DNA from: Phialocephala subalpina
Taxonomy: Eukaryota; Ascomycota; Leotiomycetes; Helotiales; Mollisiaceae
Reading direction: 5' to 3'
DNA: 64,000 nt
NCBI GenBank assembly: GCA_900073065.1
Contig: FJOG01000054.1
Span: 1 to 64,000, forward strand
The notes beneath the pieces were generated by a model. That model was not told the DNA's origin. It saw only the letters and a list, made by a program, of their open reading frames with translations, and did not search any database. Both the position numbers and the translations under genes were made by a program. Below are positions 33,630-44,624 of this stretch, piece by piece (within the stretch, counting starts at the first letter, position 1; the number at the start of each line of letters is the position of its first letter).

Positions 33630-35520
33630 TCACCAAGCCCTTGAGGTGTTGCTCAAAGTGCTCGTCCTGCTGCTTAGAGCTCTCCACATTTTTTTTAAAG
33701 CATCCAGAAGGATTATCTCTTTAAGAGCTGCAAAAACTTGCCGAACATTTGACCGATCCGTGGATTGAGTAAGGTAGGGATATATCTTAAGATGAGCTCG
33801 GTTAATCTGGTTGAAGCGCCATAGAATGTACTTTGCCGCCCTGTTGACGTCGTTACCGCCACTGTAGTCGGGGAAGTAGCGTTGAAGGGGAGACATTCCT
33901 AGCTTTTGCTTGAAGACGTCCACCCTGTTCAGGCATAAGATGATCGACGATCTCATAAACCACCGGGAGTTGACAAACGAGTCGAACAGGATCAGGGATT
34001 CCATCAGCTTATTTTGGGACGGCTCTTCGAAAACAACCTGATCGTACGTATCGAGGTCCACGACAAAAAGAATGGCGCAGACGTTCTCGAAAAGGTGAAT
34101 CCACTTGTTCCTTTCGCTTCTTTGGTCGCCCACATCAAACATCTTTATGCAGAATTGACTCCATTGAAATCGAGTTTCAGATATACTACTTGTCTTTGTC
34201 CTCGCCCGTAGCACATCCGTTTCGTTCGGGAGATACTCTGGAGACGAAATCCGGCGTATCTCTTGGAAAAAACTATAACTAGTAAGTAACACTTTTAAAG
34301 CAGGGAAAGGACGCCAAAACAAACTATTCTGCTGAGTCCATGAGGTAAAACTCATTCTGCCGTTCCATTAGTTGCTCAATACACGGATCAGTCCAGAGAG
34401 CGCTCAGTGAATCACCAAATTTTTGGCCTAGAGGCAGTGCGGGATCGGGGTCGAGTATATACTCAGCTATAAAGTCGACGTATTTTCGATTGGCTAGAGT
34501 CACTGGAACGATGCCAAAATATTCCATGGCGCCGACTACAGCTTTTGCACTGTTGACGACACTCCTGAAAATGGCAGGTCGGTAGTTCCGAAGCTCGTCG
34601 TCCGAGAAGCCGTGTGAGTAGCCGTATGAGAAGCAGTGTATTTTCATTTGCTCCACAAGTTCAGACCTGGACTCGGATCCAAGTACCAAAACAGTGCATT
34701 CCCGACTTAACCGTCTCGCATCCTTTTCAACGACGCGATCAATGTCCTTAGATCGCTTGATTGCTTTGAATGAGCGGATATCCCCTTGCTGTTCTCGCAG
34801 GGTCTTATTAACGGAACCTCGGATCCATCTTTCATATATTCGAGTAGTAAATAGTTCTCGGTCAAACTCGAAAACTATTGATCTCTTCGACGAGGCAATT
34901 GAAGTGTCCGCATAATAGCTTAGTAGTGAGTCTGCATCTCGATGAGGAATCATTGATGCGGAGTCATCTTGCATCCTTTTAAAGACCCTTCGAGTATGTG
35001 GCTTTTCAAGAAGCCCTTTCTGCTCCGACGGCGATTTGCTAATAAGCGGTTAGTCCTTGTCTGTAATGTAATAATGGGATGTTACCTATTACAGGCTGTC
35101 AGAAGTAGGGTCAAGACATTAACCTGCTGCTCAATCACCTTCTGCACGTCTTCTATGCCTTTGGTCTTGAAAAGAAGCCTGAATTTGCTCGCGATATCGA
35201 GTTGGTCACCTCCCACCATCTGAAAAGCCGAGAGTTCAGCGTTGATTTTGCCAATTATCAATCTGCAGCATGACACGCAGTGGTCTAAATCCATCACCAG
35301 TTGATGGTGTGGGTCCTCGAAGTCGGTATCATCAGTCCATTCCTTGATCTTGGTCAAGGCGACTTTGAGATCTGTGAGTTGGGTTTAAGGTGAGGACCGC
35401 CAAATCCACATCCTGCCACTGGCTCCGAAGCTCAGAAGTTATGCACATGGTTTTGCCCAGGACGTCGATGATATTCGCGACTGCGCGGGCGGTTCCGAGG
35501 ATTGTAAAAGAGTCCGCCAT
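33630..35520 (-). pseudogene. G-alpha-like protein with fungal N-terminal domain, degenerate
   Basis: The start at 35520 (MADSFTILGTARAVANIIDV) is the helical N-terminal domain found on fungal NLR-like and G-alpha-like proteins. It continues with TKIKEWTDD and DIASKFRLLFKTKGIEDV, an intron at 35039-35085, and a G-alpha core after another at 34279-34324. G-alpha motifs: [12 protein letters not shown] (switch I), [20 protein letters not shown] (switch II; DVGGQ has become DVGDQ), LNRVDVFKQ (NKxD site), LTQSTD (TCAT site). The P-loop, usually GxGESGKST, reads GSESRSEL: two Gly codons are missing and Lys and Thr replaced, so nucleotide binding is doubtful. There are also frame problems. AVLT and the expected next segment (DLKVALTKIKEW) are out of frame near 35375. 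At the C-terminus a run of eight A (33689-33696) shifts the frame; with seven, the tail would read KKCGEL-stop, a normal G-alpha end (TAA at 33674). Confidence 0.75.
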
Positions 35521-35634
35521 TTTTGGCAACAGCGGATTGACAGATCGAAGCACGGACCAGTAAACATTCGCAGCTATCCATGGATCAGCGGTGCAATTTA
35601 CTAGTAAATTTCTCTAGTTACAGACGTTCTAGCT

Positions 35635-36599
35635 CTAAGGCACGCTCAAGTTCTGTAGCGATGGTTCCGATAACCAGCTCGCAAGCAGGGTTGCGGATTT
35701 CTTGTCTACAATCTGTGATTGAGAAGTCAGCCAAGACTTTTCACCACCAGCATTTTCGGATTGGTGAGGCGTACGATTCCCAGCTTGCCATAGGGCATCC
35801 CCTCGAAGAAACTGACGACTAGACATCTCTCATACAGGTGGCGAGATTGCTCGAACCTTCTTGTTGCCTCATCAGAGTCCTGCTTGAGCGAGTTAATCAG
35901 GTCGTTGCTGGGCCTCCGCAGGCCAGCTCTAACTATTGTGGCTGCAATATCGCCGACGGTAGCATAGCTTCCTCCTTGATGAGGCGTGGCGAAGAAGACG
36001 AGGAGCCGGGTTGCTTCAACAATCGACTTGTACACCGTATCTATGGTCCCCTCGACGAGCGCCTATTGACAGGTTAGAGGCGCGCAAACTTGCTGGCAAA
36101 ACTGCCCACTGACTTCTTTGACGACTAGGCCACCGAGGCTGTGGCAGATGAACACGAGCGGCCTCTGCGGTGCGTCCTATGTTGTGTTAGTGATGCGCAG
36201 ATAGATCCCATCTCCGCAGCGGGTAGCCACGGGAGAACTCGCCTTCCTTTTCAGACTGAGCCATTGTAACAGGTTCTTCGCGTGGTCGTTGAGTTTGATT
36301 GACGTTGCCCCCTTAGCAGGGCTGGAGTTGTACTCGAACAACATCACCCGAACGGATTTCGGGAGGCCGCCGGGGAGAAAGTCTTTGAGCCAGAGCTTCT
36401 CGCCTATCGTCTAGGTCTCTCGTGCATGATCTGGGCTGTTCTTGACATTGAGCCCGTGGACTGCTACGACACTGACAACACCAATCTGTTAGCGATACGT
36501 AGAGAAATGGCGTGAGAAGACGCACTCGATTTCTGCGGCGCGGGGAGGGCAGCTATCCTGGCTGCTGTCAAAAGTAACGTGGAGCCCAGCCTGAGCCAT
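35635..36599 (-). pseudogene. SERAC1-like alpha/beta hydrolase, nonsense mutation
   Basis: The start at 36599 (MAQAGLHVTFDSS) suits the family. An intron leads to IGVVSVVAVHGLNVKN; then comes DHARET, an in-frame TAG (36411-36413) where this family has Trp, and TIGEKLWLKDFLPGGLP in the same frame. Further exons give LVFICHSLGGLVVKE (36114-36178, nucleophile Ser in CHSLGG) and LLVFFATPHQGG (from 36062). After an intron at 35713-35774 the last exon is IVDKKSATLL, ending at 35635 short of the usual His-containing end. SERAC1-like domains are lipase-type hydrolases, frequent alone or as N-terminal effector domains of fungal NLRs. The TAG is a G-to-A change from TGG (C-to-T on the other strand), as RIP would make. 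One junction (near 36180-36250) lacks a good donor. Confidence 0.65.
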
Positions 36600-37705
36600 T
36601 GGCCGGCTTGTAATCGACTGATGAGGCAGATCTGTGGAGTGGAGGTCAGATTGATCAATTCAGTGATATCTGTAATGTTTGCTGCATCTAGTAAAAATTC
36701 TGATCCTGACACAATCTTCGGAGGTCCATTTCAAAAGTTCTGTCCCGCGCTAAAAACGCCACCCCCTTTACGTACACGTACATACCCTATTCCTACTTCC
36801 GACAGCCCTCCCCAGCTTGATGACTTCTGCGTGCATGCTGTGGTGCCACGAAAGCCGCAGGCTGTGCCAGCTACAGGTGGGATAAGAAAGTCGACTTTCA
36901 GCTCGAAAGGCGGTGTAATACGAAAGTGGGGAAACGCCAGTACCAATACAACTTCATATCTCATTCCCACACCCCTCTCCGACAACAGCTTGAGAGGTAG
37001 CTGGCACTACCTAAAGCGTTCTTGCAAGCCGGCAGCAACGCCTCAGGGGTTTCCTACCTCAACACAGCCTCAATTGGGCCACCCAGATCCCAGATGCAGT
37101 AACATCATACACAGGACAACAAAACCAACACGCAGCACACACAATTCTGTGGATCTGGGAGAGCATCACCTCTGCTTGCACCACCATCAGCTAGGATTCG
37201 TCCCCAGCGCACTGAAGTCCGTGTCACAAGTTCCCAGCTGATTTCAGCCCGGCCCCAGGACTGCTATCTTGGCAAACTGCTCCTAAGTACCCCCAATATA
37301 TTGACCAAATCAATCGTCTTGTCTCTTTTCCACCTTGCATGTGTGAATTTATAAGGAATTGAAAAGGGATTTAGAAAGGAGACGATATTTATAAGAACCG
37401 AGATACTATTTCTCCATTCTCGAAACGCGGCGAAGCTAGGATTTCATTCTCGAGATGCCTTTAAGAACTTGAGCATTTGATGCTGGAGTCAATCTAGACT
37501 GTTGAGATAGTTCAATATTCCGTTTTATATGGCCGTATGTGAGAAAGTTGTACTATTTACTTCTATATTGCGTTTGCAAAGCTGTGAGGAAGGCACGACA
37601 CTGCGAAATTATGCTTTGGACCCCTGGAATTTTAGCGGCTGAACCCTGAGTGTTAGATAAGCAATCGCGTCTGGTCGCGGGTCAACGGGACCTCCTCCGT
37701 TATCA
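36600..37705. other. Intergenic region, no convincing gene
   Basis: An open frame at 36579-37241 (plus) begins at GTG, is Pro/Ser/Thr-rich and resembles nothing. Its start overlaps the SERAC1-like gene antisense. I do not regard it as a gene. Confidence 0.4.
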
Positions 37706-37707
37706 AA

Positions 37708-38952
37708 ATGTTATTACTTCAGCCCAAATCATTGCAGATATCAACGCAGCTCTCCTTTGTACAGTACGAGAAAGTGAGCACTATGGACGTGGATATAAAG
37801 TCATTCCACTTCGACGGCGGTGATATACGCGCAAAAGCAATCCTCAATAGCGAGCAAATCGATTTCCAAGTCTCTTCACACGCCCTATCCTTCGCCAGCC
37901 CCGTCTGGAAGGAATTCATCTCCCTTTCATTTCCCCGCCTTTGCGAAGGTCCCGAAACGCGTGGTAGCCCGTCCGAAAAGAAGGCGAAGAGAACCGCCTC
38001 ATTTGACCTTGATCACATCCTCAATTTTATCGTCATCCTTGATTTCACCGAAGACAAAATCGATGCCCTTTTGATACTGCTTCAGATCGCGCATCTGCAG
38101 TTTGCAAACATTCCCAAACGCCTTCCGTACGAAACTCTTCATGGCGTTGCTGTCCTTTGCGAGCAGTATGACTGCAAGAAGCTAGTCAAACCTTGGTTGG
38201 CAGACTGGTTGAAGGAGGATTGGAATGAATCCAACATGAGGGGCCAGGAGGGCTGGTTGTTCATAGCGTGGTGCTTTGGGCGGCATGGTATTCTTTCGGA
38301 GCTGGCTATGACCTGTGTACTCCAGGCGAATATTGGGGATGGTGGGGAGTGTATGATTGATGGTGGTTTTCACTATCCCCGTCCGTACTGCGGGTCGACG
38401 CCCGTCGACTCATATCCGCTCGAGAAAGACGGAATCTTGTTGCCGTTAGACATTGTCGGTTTGGCTCTCCGCCTCGAAGACAGCCGGGAAACCAGCTAAC
38501 CCTTCACAGAAAGCATACTTGATACCCGCCAGGAAGCAATTGAGCAAATCGTAACTGCAGTCTACGGTGTCGTCGAGAAGTTTGAAGGCAAGAAGAAACA
38601 CGACCACATGCAACAAGAACCTGGTTGTTCATTCGCATGCGATGCCATAAACCTTGGTTTCCTGGTAAAAGCCCTTCAAAAAGAGGACCTATGGCCTCGA
38701 CCAAGTCCTGGCGACATTCGAATGAGCATTCACGATCTCGTCAAGATTCTCTACCGCATAGACAGGTTTACATCTCGACGCCCTGCACCATCAGGCTGTG
38801 AATGGCCAGCACGGGATCATACGAATTGCTTTCCCCCTGGCCATCTGTCGTCAGTTGTGACGTCTGCTCTTTCAAGTGTCCCAACTCCTGTCTTGGATTC
38901 ACACATGTCATACATGGACACTGCCAGTTTGGAAGTGGGTTTATTGGACTAA
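37708..38952 (+). CDS. Fungal BTB/POZ-domain protein
   Basis: Two exons, 37708-38458 and 38510-38952. The 51-bp intron starts GTTTGG and has a clear CTAAC branch point just before its CACAG end. Without it the frame would stop at TAA 38497. The N-terminal half is a BTB fold of the kind common in filamentous fungi: DFQVSSHALSFASPVWKEFI, an acidic/Lys insert, then DALLILLQIAHLQFANIP, LHGVAVLCEQYDCKKLVKPW and WLFIAWCFGR. The second exon continues with ESILDTRQEAIEQIVTAVY, a Cys-containing segment and helices. BTB domains dimerise or recruit cullin-3; most fungal ones of this type are uncharacterised. The start may be at 37783 (MDVDIKSFHFDGGD), which places the family motif closer to the N-terminus. 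The final 30 residues are the least certain. Confidence 0.8.
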
Positions 38953-38954
38953 AT

Positions 38955-39250
38955 CCCGTGTATAATTCAATTACTGGGAGCAAGAGAATAAAACTTGACA
39001 GACAACTCTGAAACATGGGGAGGTTTTGCCTTGGATATTGAAGCTGTCAACCCTATCAACCCGAGCATTCCTCAAGGTGATAATCGAACAAGAACTTTGA
39101 ATTATTATATAGACAAGCCCAATCAACAGGCATCTGTCCTCATTACTTCATATGTACAAAAATTTAACTTCCTCCTCTCCTTCTCATACAATTGGGGCGT
39201 CAACCCCTCGATGCTTCACACGCTCTGAGCATTTCCATCCTGACATATCA
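38955..39250. other. Short intergenic spacer
   Basis: Lies between the converging BTB gene (+) and the Ser/Ala-rich gene (-). Nothing recognised. Confidence 0.5.
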
Positions 39251-39253
39251 TGC

Positions 39254-40939
39254 TCAAATCGCGGTCCCAATCCCATTCCCACCCTTCCCCGCACCACCAT
39301 TCCCCACATTCAACGGCGGCGGCGCCACACTCCTCCTAAACGGATTCAAACTCCTCCTCTGCACCTGCCCCTGCCCCCTCGGCACCTGCTCAACCACCGG
39401 AAACGGACTCACACTCCTAAAACTATCCTCCAACCACGTCGTAAACTTCGGCGGTCGTTCCGGATGCTCAGGATCATACGTCAATGTATTATAAGTATTC
39501 TTCCTCACCAACCCTTGTCTCGTCGGCGTATCATTTTGTCCACCACCTCTCATCACCATTTCGGATTGTCGTTCTCGTTGTAATGGGTTTCCCGACCCAA
39601 GCACGGTATTCCCATCTTCGTCCATGCCGTTTGCTGTTACGGTCCTTGATTCATCGCGCGGTGACCAGGTCTTTGCTCGACCTGCTGATGAGGGACCCGG
39701 GAATGGGAATTGAGAGGATCGTTGCACCATAGCTGGTGTTTCCGGGACATTGGTCGTGAATCTCCTCGGTCCTTGGATAGGCATCTCTGTGCTCATGGTA
39801 CTCCTCGCATCTCCTCCATCTCTATTCCACGTCCTTCTCTCGTCTAGACTTTTGCCTCTACTGTTTCCTCGGCTCCATGCTGTGCGTCCGACTGGCATAG
39901 GGAATTCTGATAGTGAGGGACCGCCGTCTTGGCTATCGCCTGAGTTGCGTACGCGCATGATTCTTTCTTTCAAGGCTAGTTGGCGGCGCTCGCGTCGACG
40001 TTGACGGAAGCGGGATATGAGGTAGTAGGCGAGGATGGAGATAATGGAGGAGCCGAGGATGGCGAATGTTATGGCGAGGGCGAATTTGGTGGTGTTCATT
40101 GCTGCTATACGGTTTGCTGTTATGCTTGCTGATGCTTGTTGCTGTGTTCTTGTTAGTGAAAACGCGAGAAGAGGAAAGGGGGGAGAGTGGAGAGAAGGAG
40201 GACATACACTCAGAGAAGACACAGAAGCCTGCGCCTGTGCTATGGCGAACGTTGCTGTAGCTTGAGCATTACTGGCGACGGCATTTGCGCTCGCAACCGC
40301 TGAATTCAGACTTATGGCCGCCGCATTCGCACTGCTCTGGATTGAGGACAAGGCACTTTGCGCCGATGCAATGGCTGCTCCGGCGCTGGCTGAAACTGAA
40401 GAGATGGCTGAAGATGCCGATGAAGATATCGAGGAGAGTGACGACACTGCACTCGAACTTACTGTCAGAGCTGACGAAGCTGTGGAGTTTGCTGAGATGA
40501 TGGCGAGAGATGCTGAGCTTTGAATACTATTGCGAGCATTGGTGGCCGATGTCAAGGCAATGTTCGCGGATTGTAGTAGGCCTTGTAACGTAGCAATGCT
40601 CGCGGCTCCTGTTGATGAGACGCTGGCGAGAGAACTGGTTAGGATAGCGACAGATGCAGCGCCAGCATTCTGTGCTGAACTGACAGCGGGACCGCATTCT
40701 GGAAGGACGCCATTGGAAAGCTGTGGTAATGGAGATGCCTCGCGAGGATTGAGAGATGGCGGTGGTGTGATGACACTGACTGTCGTCCTCGTGGTATCGA
40801 CATCGCGTTGGTCGAGGTTGGCGAGAAAGTCTCGATGACTGTTGATGAGAATATTGGTTTTCGTGACGACATTCCCGATTGCTTCCGCTGGAAGGAGAAT
40901 TGCTGGTCCTCTCGACTGAACTGCATCGAGTAAAGACAT
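39254..40939 (-). CDS. Ser/Ala-rich single-pass membrane protein
   Basis: Two exons, 40939-40208 and 40141-39254. The intron is 66 bp (GTATGT donor, CACTAAC branch, ACACAG end), which joins SVSSLS to QQASASITANRI. The first half is very rich in Ser and Ala in a heptad-like pattern (SALTVSSSAVSSLSSISSS..) and is probably extracellular and O-glycosylated. A hydrophobic segment follows (FALAITFAILGSSIISILAYY), then an Arg-rich stop-transfer stretch (RFRQRRRERRQLALKERI). The cytoplasmic tail is about 220 residues, rich in Arg, Pro and Ser. This arrangement resembles fungal wall-stress sensors (Ser-rich ectodomain, TM, basic tail), but there is no clear signal peptide or Cys-rich WSC domain, so the role is open. 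Confidence 0.75.
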   Translation of the reverse strand: MSLLDAVQSRGPAILLPAEAIGNVVTKTNILINSHRDFLANLDQRDVDTTRTTVSVITPPPSLNPREASPLPQLSNGVLPECGPAVSSAQNAGAASVAILTSSLASVSSTGAASIATLQGLLQSANIALTSATNARNSIQSSASLAIISANSTASSALTVSSSAVSSLSSISSSASSAISSVSASAGAAIASAQSALSSIQSSANAAAISLNSAVASANAVASNAQATATFAIAQAQASVSSLSVCPPSLHSPPFPLLAFSLTRTQQQASASITANRIAAMNTTKFALAITFAILGSSIISILAYYLISRFRQRRRERRQLALKERIMRVRNSGDSQDGGPSLSEFPMPVGRTAWSRGNSRGKSLDERRTWNRDGGDARSTMSTEMPIQGPRRFTTNVPETPAMVQRSSQFPFPGPSSAGRAKTWSPRDESRTVTANGMDEDGNTVLGSGNPLQRERQSEMVMRGGGQNDTPTRQGLVRKNTYNTLTYDPEHPERPPKFTTWLEDSFRSVSPFPVVEQVPRGQGQVQRRSLNPFRRSVAPPPLNVGNGGAGKGGNGIGTAI

Positions 40940-40944
40940 CTGTC

Positions 40945-42820
40945 ATAACGAGACCAGGTCAACACCGCGAATTCTCCTTTCGAGCATTAAGCATTAATTC
41001 GTATCTATCAATCAACTCTTTCGAACACAGCCGCTGAGAAGGTCCTGCCATCAAACCAACAAGAAAGCAAAAATTGAAAATGGACCGGCCGGCGGGAGGT
41101 TGATCAAAAACACCAGAAGGGGAACAATACTGGAAGAAAGGGCACACTCGCACGTTGTCAGACTCTCGGGTCCCGCAAGGGACTGTAACAGGAATGGACC
41201 TCGAACATATCAATTCGATACTTCCCGCACCCGATAATCCTCAATCGCGCCCTACCAGAACATCAGATATTCGTGCCTGCATGAAAGTGGACACAGAATG
41301 ACCTTCTGCATCCTTGATGCGTTGTGCACGGATTGAACATTCTGTCGCGAGGCGATCCCGAAGTGGGTTGGGGAGTGGTGCGTTTCTGGTTTCGAAACAC
41401 TGTTGACGCAGGGTGTGAGGCAGGCGATGCACGAGATGCGGTCACTGACAGCAGCGATCCGGAAGTCGCAAAAGGTGGTCTTGCGCGCGCCATGTGTCTA
41501 TCGGAGATTTATGCCCTGATGGATGGAAGGCGATAGTCTTTAGATGGGAAGGGAGAGAGAAAAACTTACGCGAGAAGGTTCCAGGGGGGATATTGACAGT
41601 TCTGGAGATGCACGTGATTTGTGAGACATCTCCCCTCCACCCCTCGATTGTGGGGAGACCACGAGTCGAGCCACAATTCCGTCCCAGTATTTCGTCGATC
41701 AATCAGACATCGTTCCCGAAACTGTGGTCGAGCCTCAGCCAAGGAAGAGAATGACAGCGATTCAGCACCTCTCCACATTTGGAACTTTGGCATGTAATAT
41801 GAGAAGATCTTGAACGATATCAAGTCACATTCAGCCTCTCACCTGTTAAGATACAGGGTCGCTATTGCTGGGCGACTTCTTCCCCCCTGGTTGTGAGATG
41901 AACCATGACTGATCATCCTCCTAGTCGACCTGGGGACCAGAAAAGGACCCAAGGAAGCACTCGCATTTGTAGGATAACTAATCTAAGAGTAGGAGATATA
42001 TCATGCTTATAATTTTCAGGTATTTTCCTAACAGGAGAGATTGCCATCATTGTTTTGAATGAAAGAACATGTATAACGTCCCTCCCTATATGCCGAGAAA
42101 CCCGCTGTGCCGAGATTTATTTATTTATTTGGGCATCGCAACCTCTCCCTCGCGGGATATAAGGTAATGGTTAATACGCTATTGTTCCTCGCCCATTTCT
42201 ATATAAGATAATATTATATAGTGAGAAAAATACCACCAACAGGCTTCTAGAAGTGTTCATGGGCGGCTACATGTCCGCCCTGGCGCGGCCTCTCACTCGT
42301 TCATGGCTGCCCAGCGCTGCCGCTCACTTACTCCCTCATTCCCTTCCTCTTCACATCACCACAGTAAGCTAGCATGGACCGAGCCAACCAGGTGCTGGTT
42401 CAAGGTCTGCCTCCCGATATGCCTAGAACATATGCCGCCCTAGCAGAACAGGGTGATGTGCCTCTCGCTACCCTCCACCATCGTGCTATCACGAAAAGCA
42501 TCACTCGAGACAGCTATGGTGGTAACTTTCCAACAAGCCGGACATTAAAACACCAACAAAATTTACAATGTCAACTCCATAACAGTGCAACTCTCGGAAT
42601 TCCAAAAGGGGTACACACATGAGAAAGGGTTCACGATATGTTTCAAGGCGCGCGCCACAGCTTTATTGATTGGCCATGACGCATCGGATTCAACCGCCCC
42701 GACTGTACGCGCTGCGGCTGCACAGCCTGACCGTGTGCCTTGCTGCTAGTATATATGTTCAAAACGTCGCTCTGGAGATTCTCATGCAACTCTACTGTTT
42801 TGAATGTACTTCTACTCGAG
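40945..42820. other. Intergenic region with a dispersed repeat
   Basis: No gene recognised. Bases 41677-41738 match 54331-54392 (both contain CGTCGATCAATCA and CCTCAGCC blocks), so each probably lies in a copy of the same old repeat. Open frames here (41241-41823, 42374-42622) show no known motif. Confidence 0.5.
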
Positions 42821-42822
42821 TT

Positions 42823-44621
42823 ATGGCTTCAACAAATGATAAATACTTATGCAACGGGATTCCCGTCGACCACCGTCTAAAGCGATTTCTTCCAAGTGCT
42901 AAGCCGAAGCATTCTCAAGGAGTCGGAAAACATGCAGACATTGTCGAGAGCTTTGGCAACACCATGGTCCGCGATGACCAGACCTATCCTTCCGAAAACG
43001 AAGCGGGTTTCGCCGCATGGCTCGCCAAACCAGACATGCAAGGCGGTCTTGTAATTGCGCTGTTGCAACCAGCTAAGACACAGGTCTACACTCTAGACTT
43101 TCAGTGGGTCAAGGACGAATGTCCTACGCTGGCTTATCTGGAGGAGTCGCTGGCCTTTGTGAATGGCCCTGGAGGTCTCGCAACCACGAGCGTATTCGAT
43201 GCTTTTCCATTCATTACCGAGCCAATATCTTCGGAAAGACTGTCAAAAGAAGCGACAGATGCCTATAATACATTCCTTGCCATGCTAGAGGCCAAAAAGC
43301 CAGAGGTTGTTTTTGCCTGTTGGCGAGTTAAAGGTCAGGACCTCTTCTTCTCTGGAAAAGGGCTTGGTCGGGCCACTCAAGCAGAGAGCTTGGAACTCTC
43401 CAATGGCCATGTCGTCCGCGTCGTGAATGGATTCCATCCCAGCTACACGGCCAACTTCTGTGTAAATGAAAGCTGCTTCCGGAGACTATTCACTATGGAG
43501 TTGTGCAAGGCGTTTTGCGAACTGAATACAGCTTGGCAAGAAGATAAATGGATGGACATCCTTAGACGGAAGTGCCAAGAACGAACCCGCCAATTAATGG
43601 AAGGTTAGTTTTACTTTTCCTTGTATTGTAATACACTAACTTCTTTATAGAGAGGGGCAGAGATGGCGAACAGCTTAATAGAGAAGGTGGTCGCGTTCTT
43701 CGAGGATCACGGGAAGACGACTCTGCTAGGAAACACAAGGCATACACCAAATCATTCGACAATGGTCTTCAGCGTCTCAAACAGACCTTTGACCATATGA
43801 TCTCACCAGCGTATAAATCTCAAAGCTCGTGGGATCTTTATGCCTTTTTCGTCTTCAGCCAGAATACATCAGAAGGCATCTGTGATGCTCTACTAGCTGT
43901 CTCTGAGGCAATGAAACGATTCAAACCCGGAACTTCCATGCCAGACTCTTCGCTCGTAGAGCTAAGTAATCACATCGGTCGGCAAACTCTCAAGTTCCTT
44001 AAGGATGATATCCCAGATCTTTTGCAGTATCCCAAGGGTTTATACAAAAATCTCTGGAGCTCCCAGTTTACGACGAGTACATCTCAAGGATTAAAGTGGA
44101 GCATGGAGAAGACTACGATAAGGTTTATCGAGAATCTTACCAATTCATTCTCCGAATCATCAAAATCATGGACATATACTCCGGACCTGCTTCACGACGC
44201 TTTCAAGGAAATTGCAATCAGCTTCGAGGAGTCTCTGGGCAAAGAGTACGACAATCATCGACAAACAAGAGCAGCAAGTGTTTTGAACAGTGTTGATACT
44301 CTGAGCGCATCTCTTTACACGCTATCGCTTTCGAGCTCTCGAGATGCGGGTTCGGCGAGGTTGGCTGGAAACACAACTCTTGCAAGATCTTCTTCAAGTG
44401 CGATCTGCTACAATTGTGATCAACCCGGTCACTATTCTAGGAATTGTACGAGGCCCAAGAAAGGAAGCATAACTCCATCAAGATCTTCTTCAAATACCAC
44501 TTGCTACAACTGTAACGAACATGGCCACTATTCTCGAGATTGTACGAGCCCCAAGAAACGAGGAGAATGCTTTAGATGCGGCGGAGTTGGGCATTATGCT
44601 AATGCGTGCAGTGTGCGATGA
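42823..44621 (+). CDS. CCHC zinc-knuckle protein with an unidentified N-terminal domain
   Basis: Two exons, 42823-43603 and 43651-44621, with a 47-bp intron (GTTAGT, CACTAAC branch, TATAG). The C-terminus holds three zinc knuckles: CYNCDQPGHYSRNC, CYNCNEHGHYSRDC and CFRCGGVGHYANAC. The first two are separated by a Ser-rich repeat (SRSSSNT, ARSSSS). Such knuckles bind single-stranded nucleic acid. The N-terminal 260 residues look like one folded domain: NGIPVDHRLKRFLP, GGLVIALLQPAKTQVY, FDAFPFI, VVFACWRVKGQDLFF and VVNGFHPSYTANFC. The HPS near the end recalls the last motif of uracil-DNA glycosylases, but this is a weak resemblance. A helical region joins the two parts. The knuckles do not come from a gag gene: no other retroelement sequence is present. 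Confidence 0.75.
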
Positions 44622-44624
44622 GAG

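Noticed and set aside
36579..37241. 220-codon open frame on the plus strand
   Set aside because: It begins at GTG, is low-complexity and overlaps the 5' end of the SERAC1-like gene antisense. No familiar motif.
44400..44621. Zinc knuckles as part of a retrotransposon gag
   Set aside because: The gene has a clean intron and a large unrelated N-terminal domain, with no protease, reverse transcriptase or LTR nearby.
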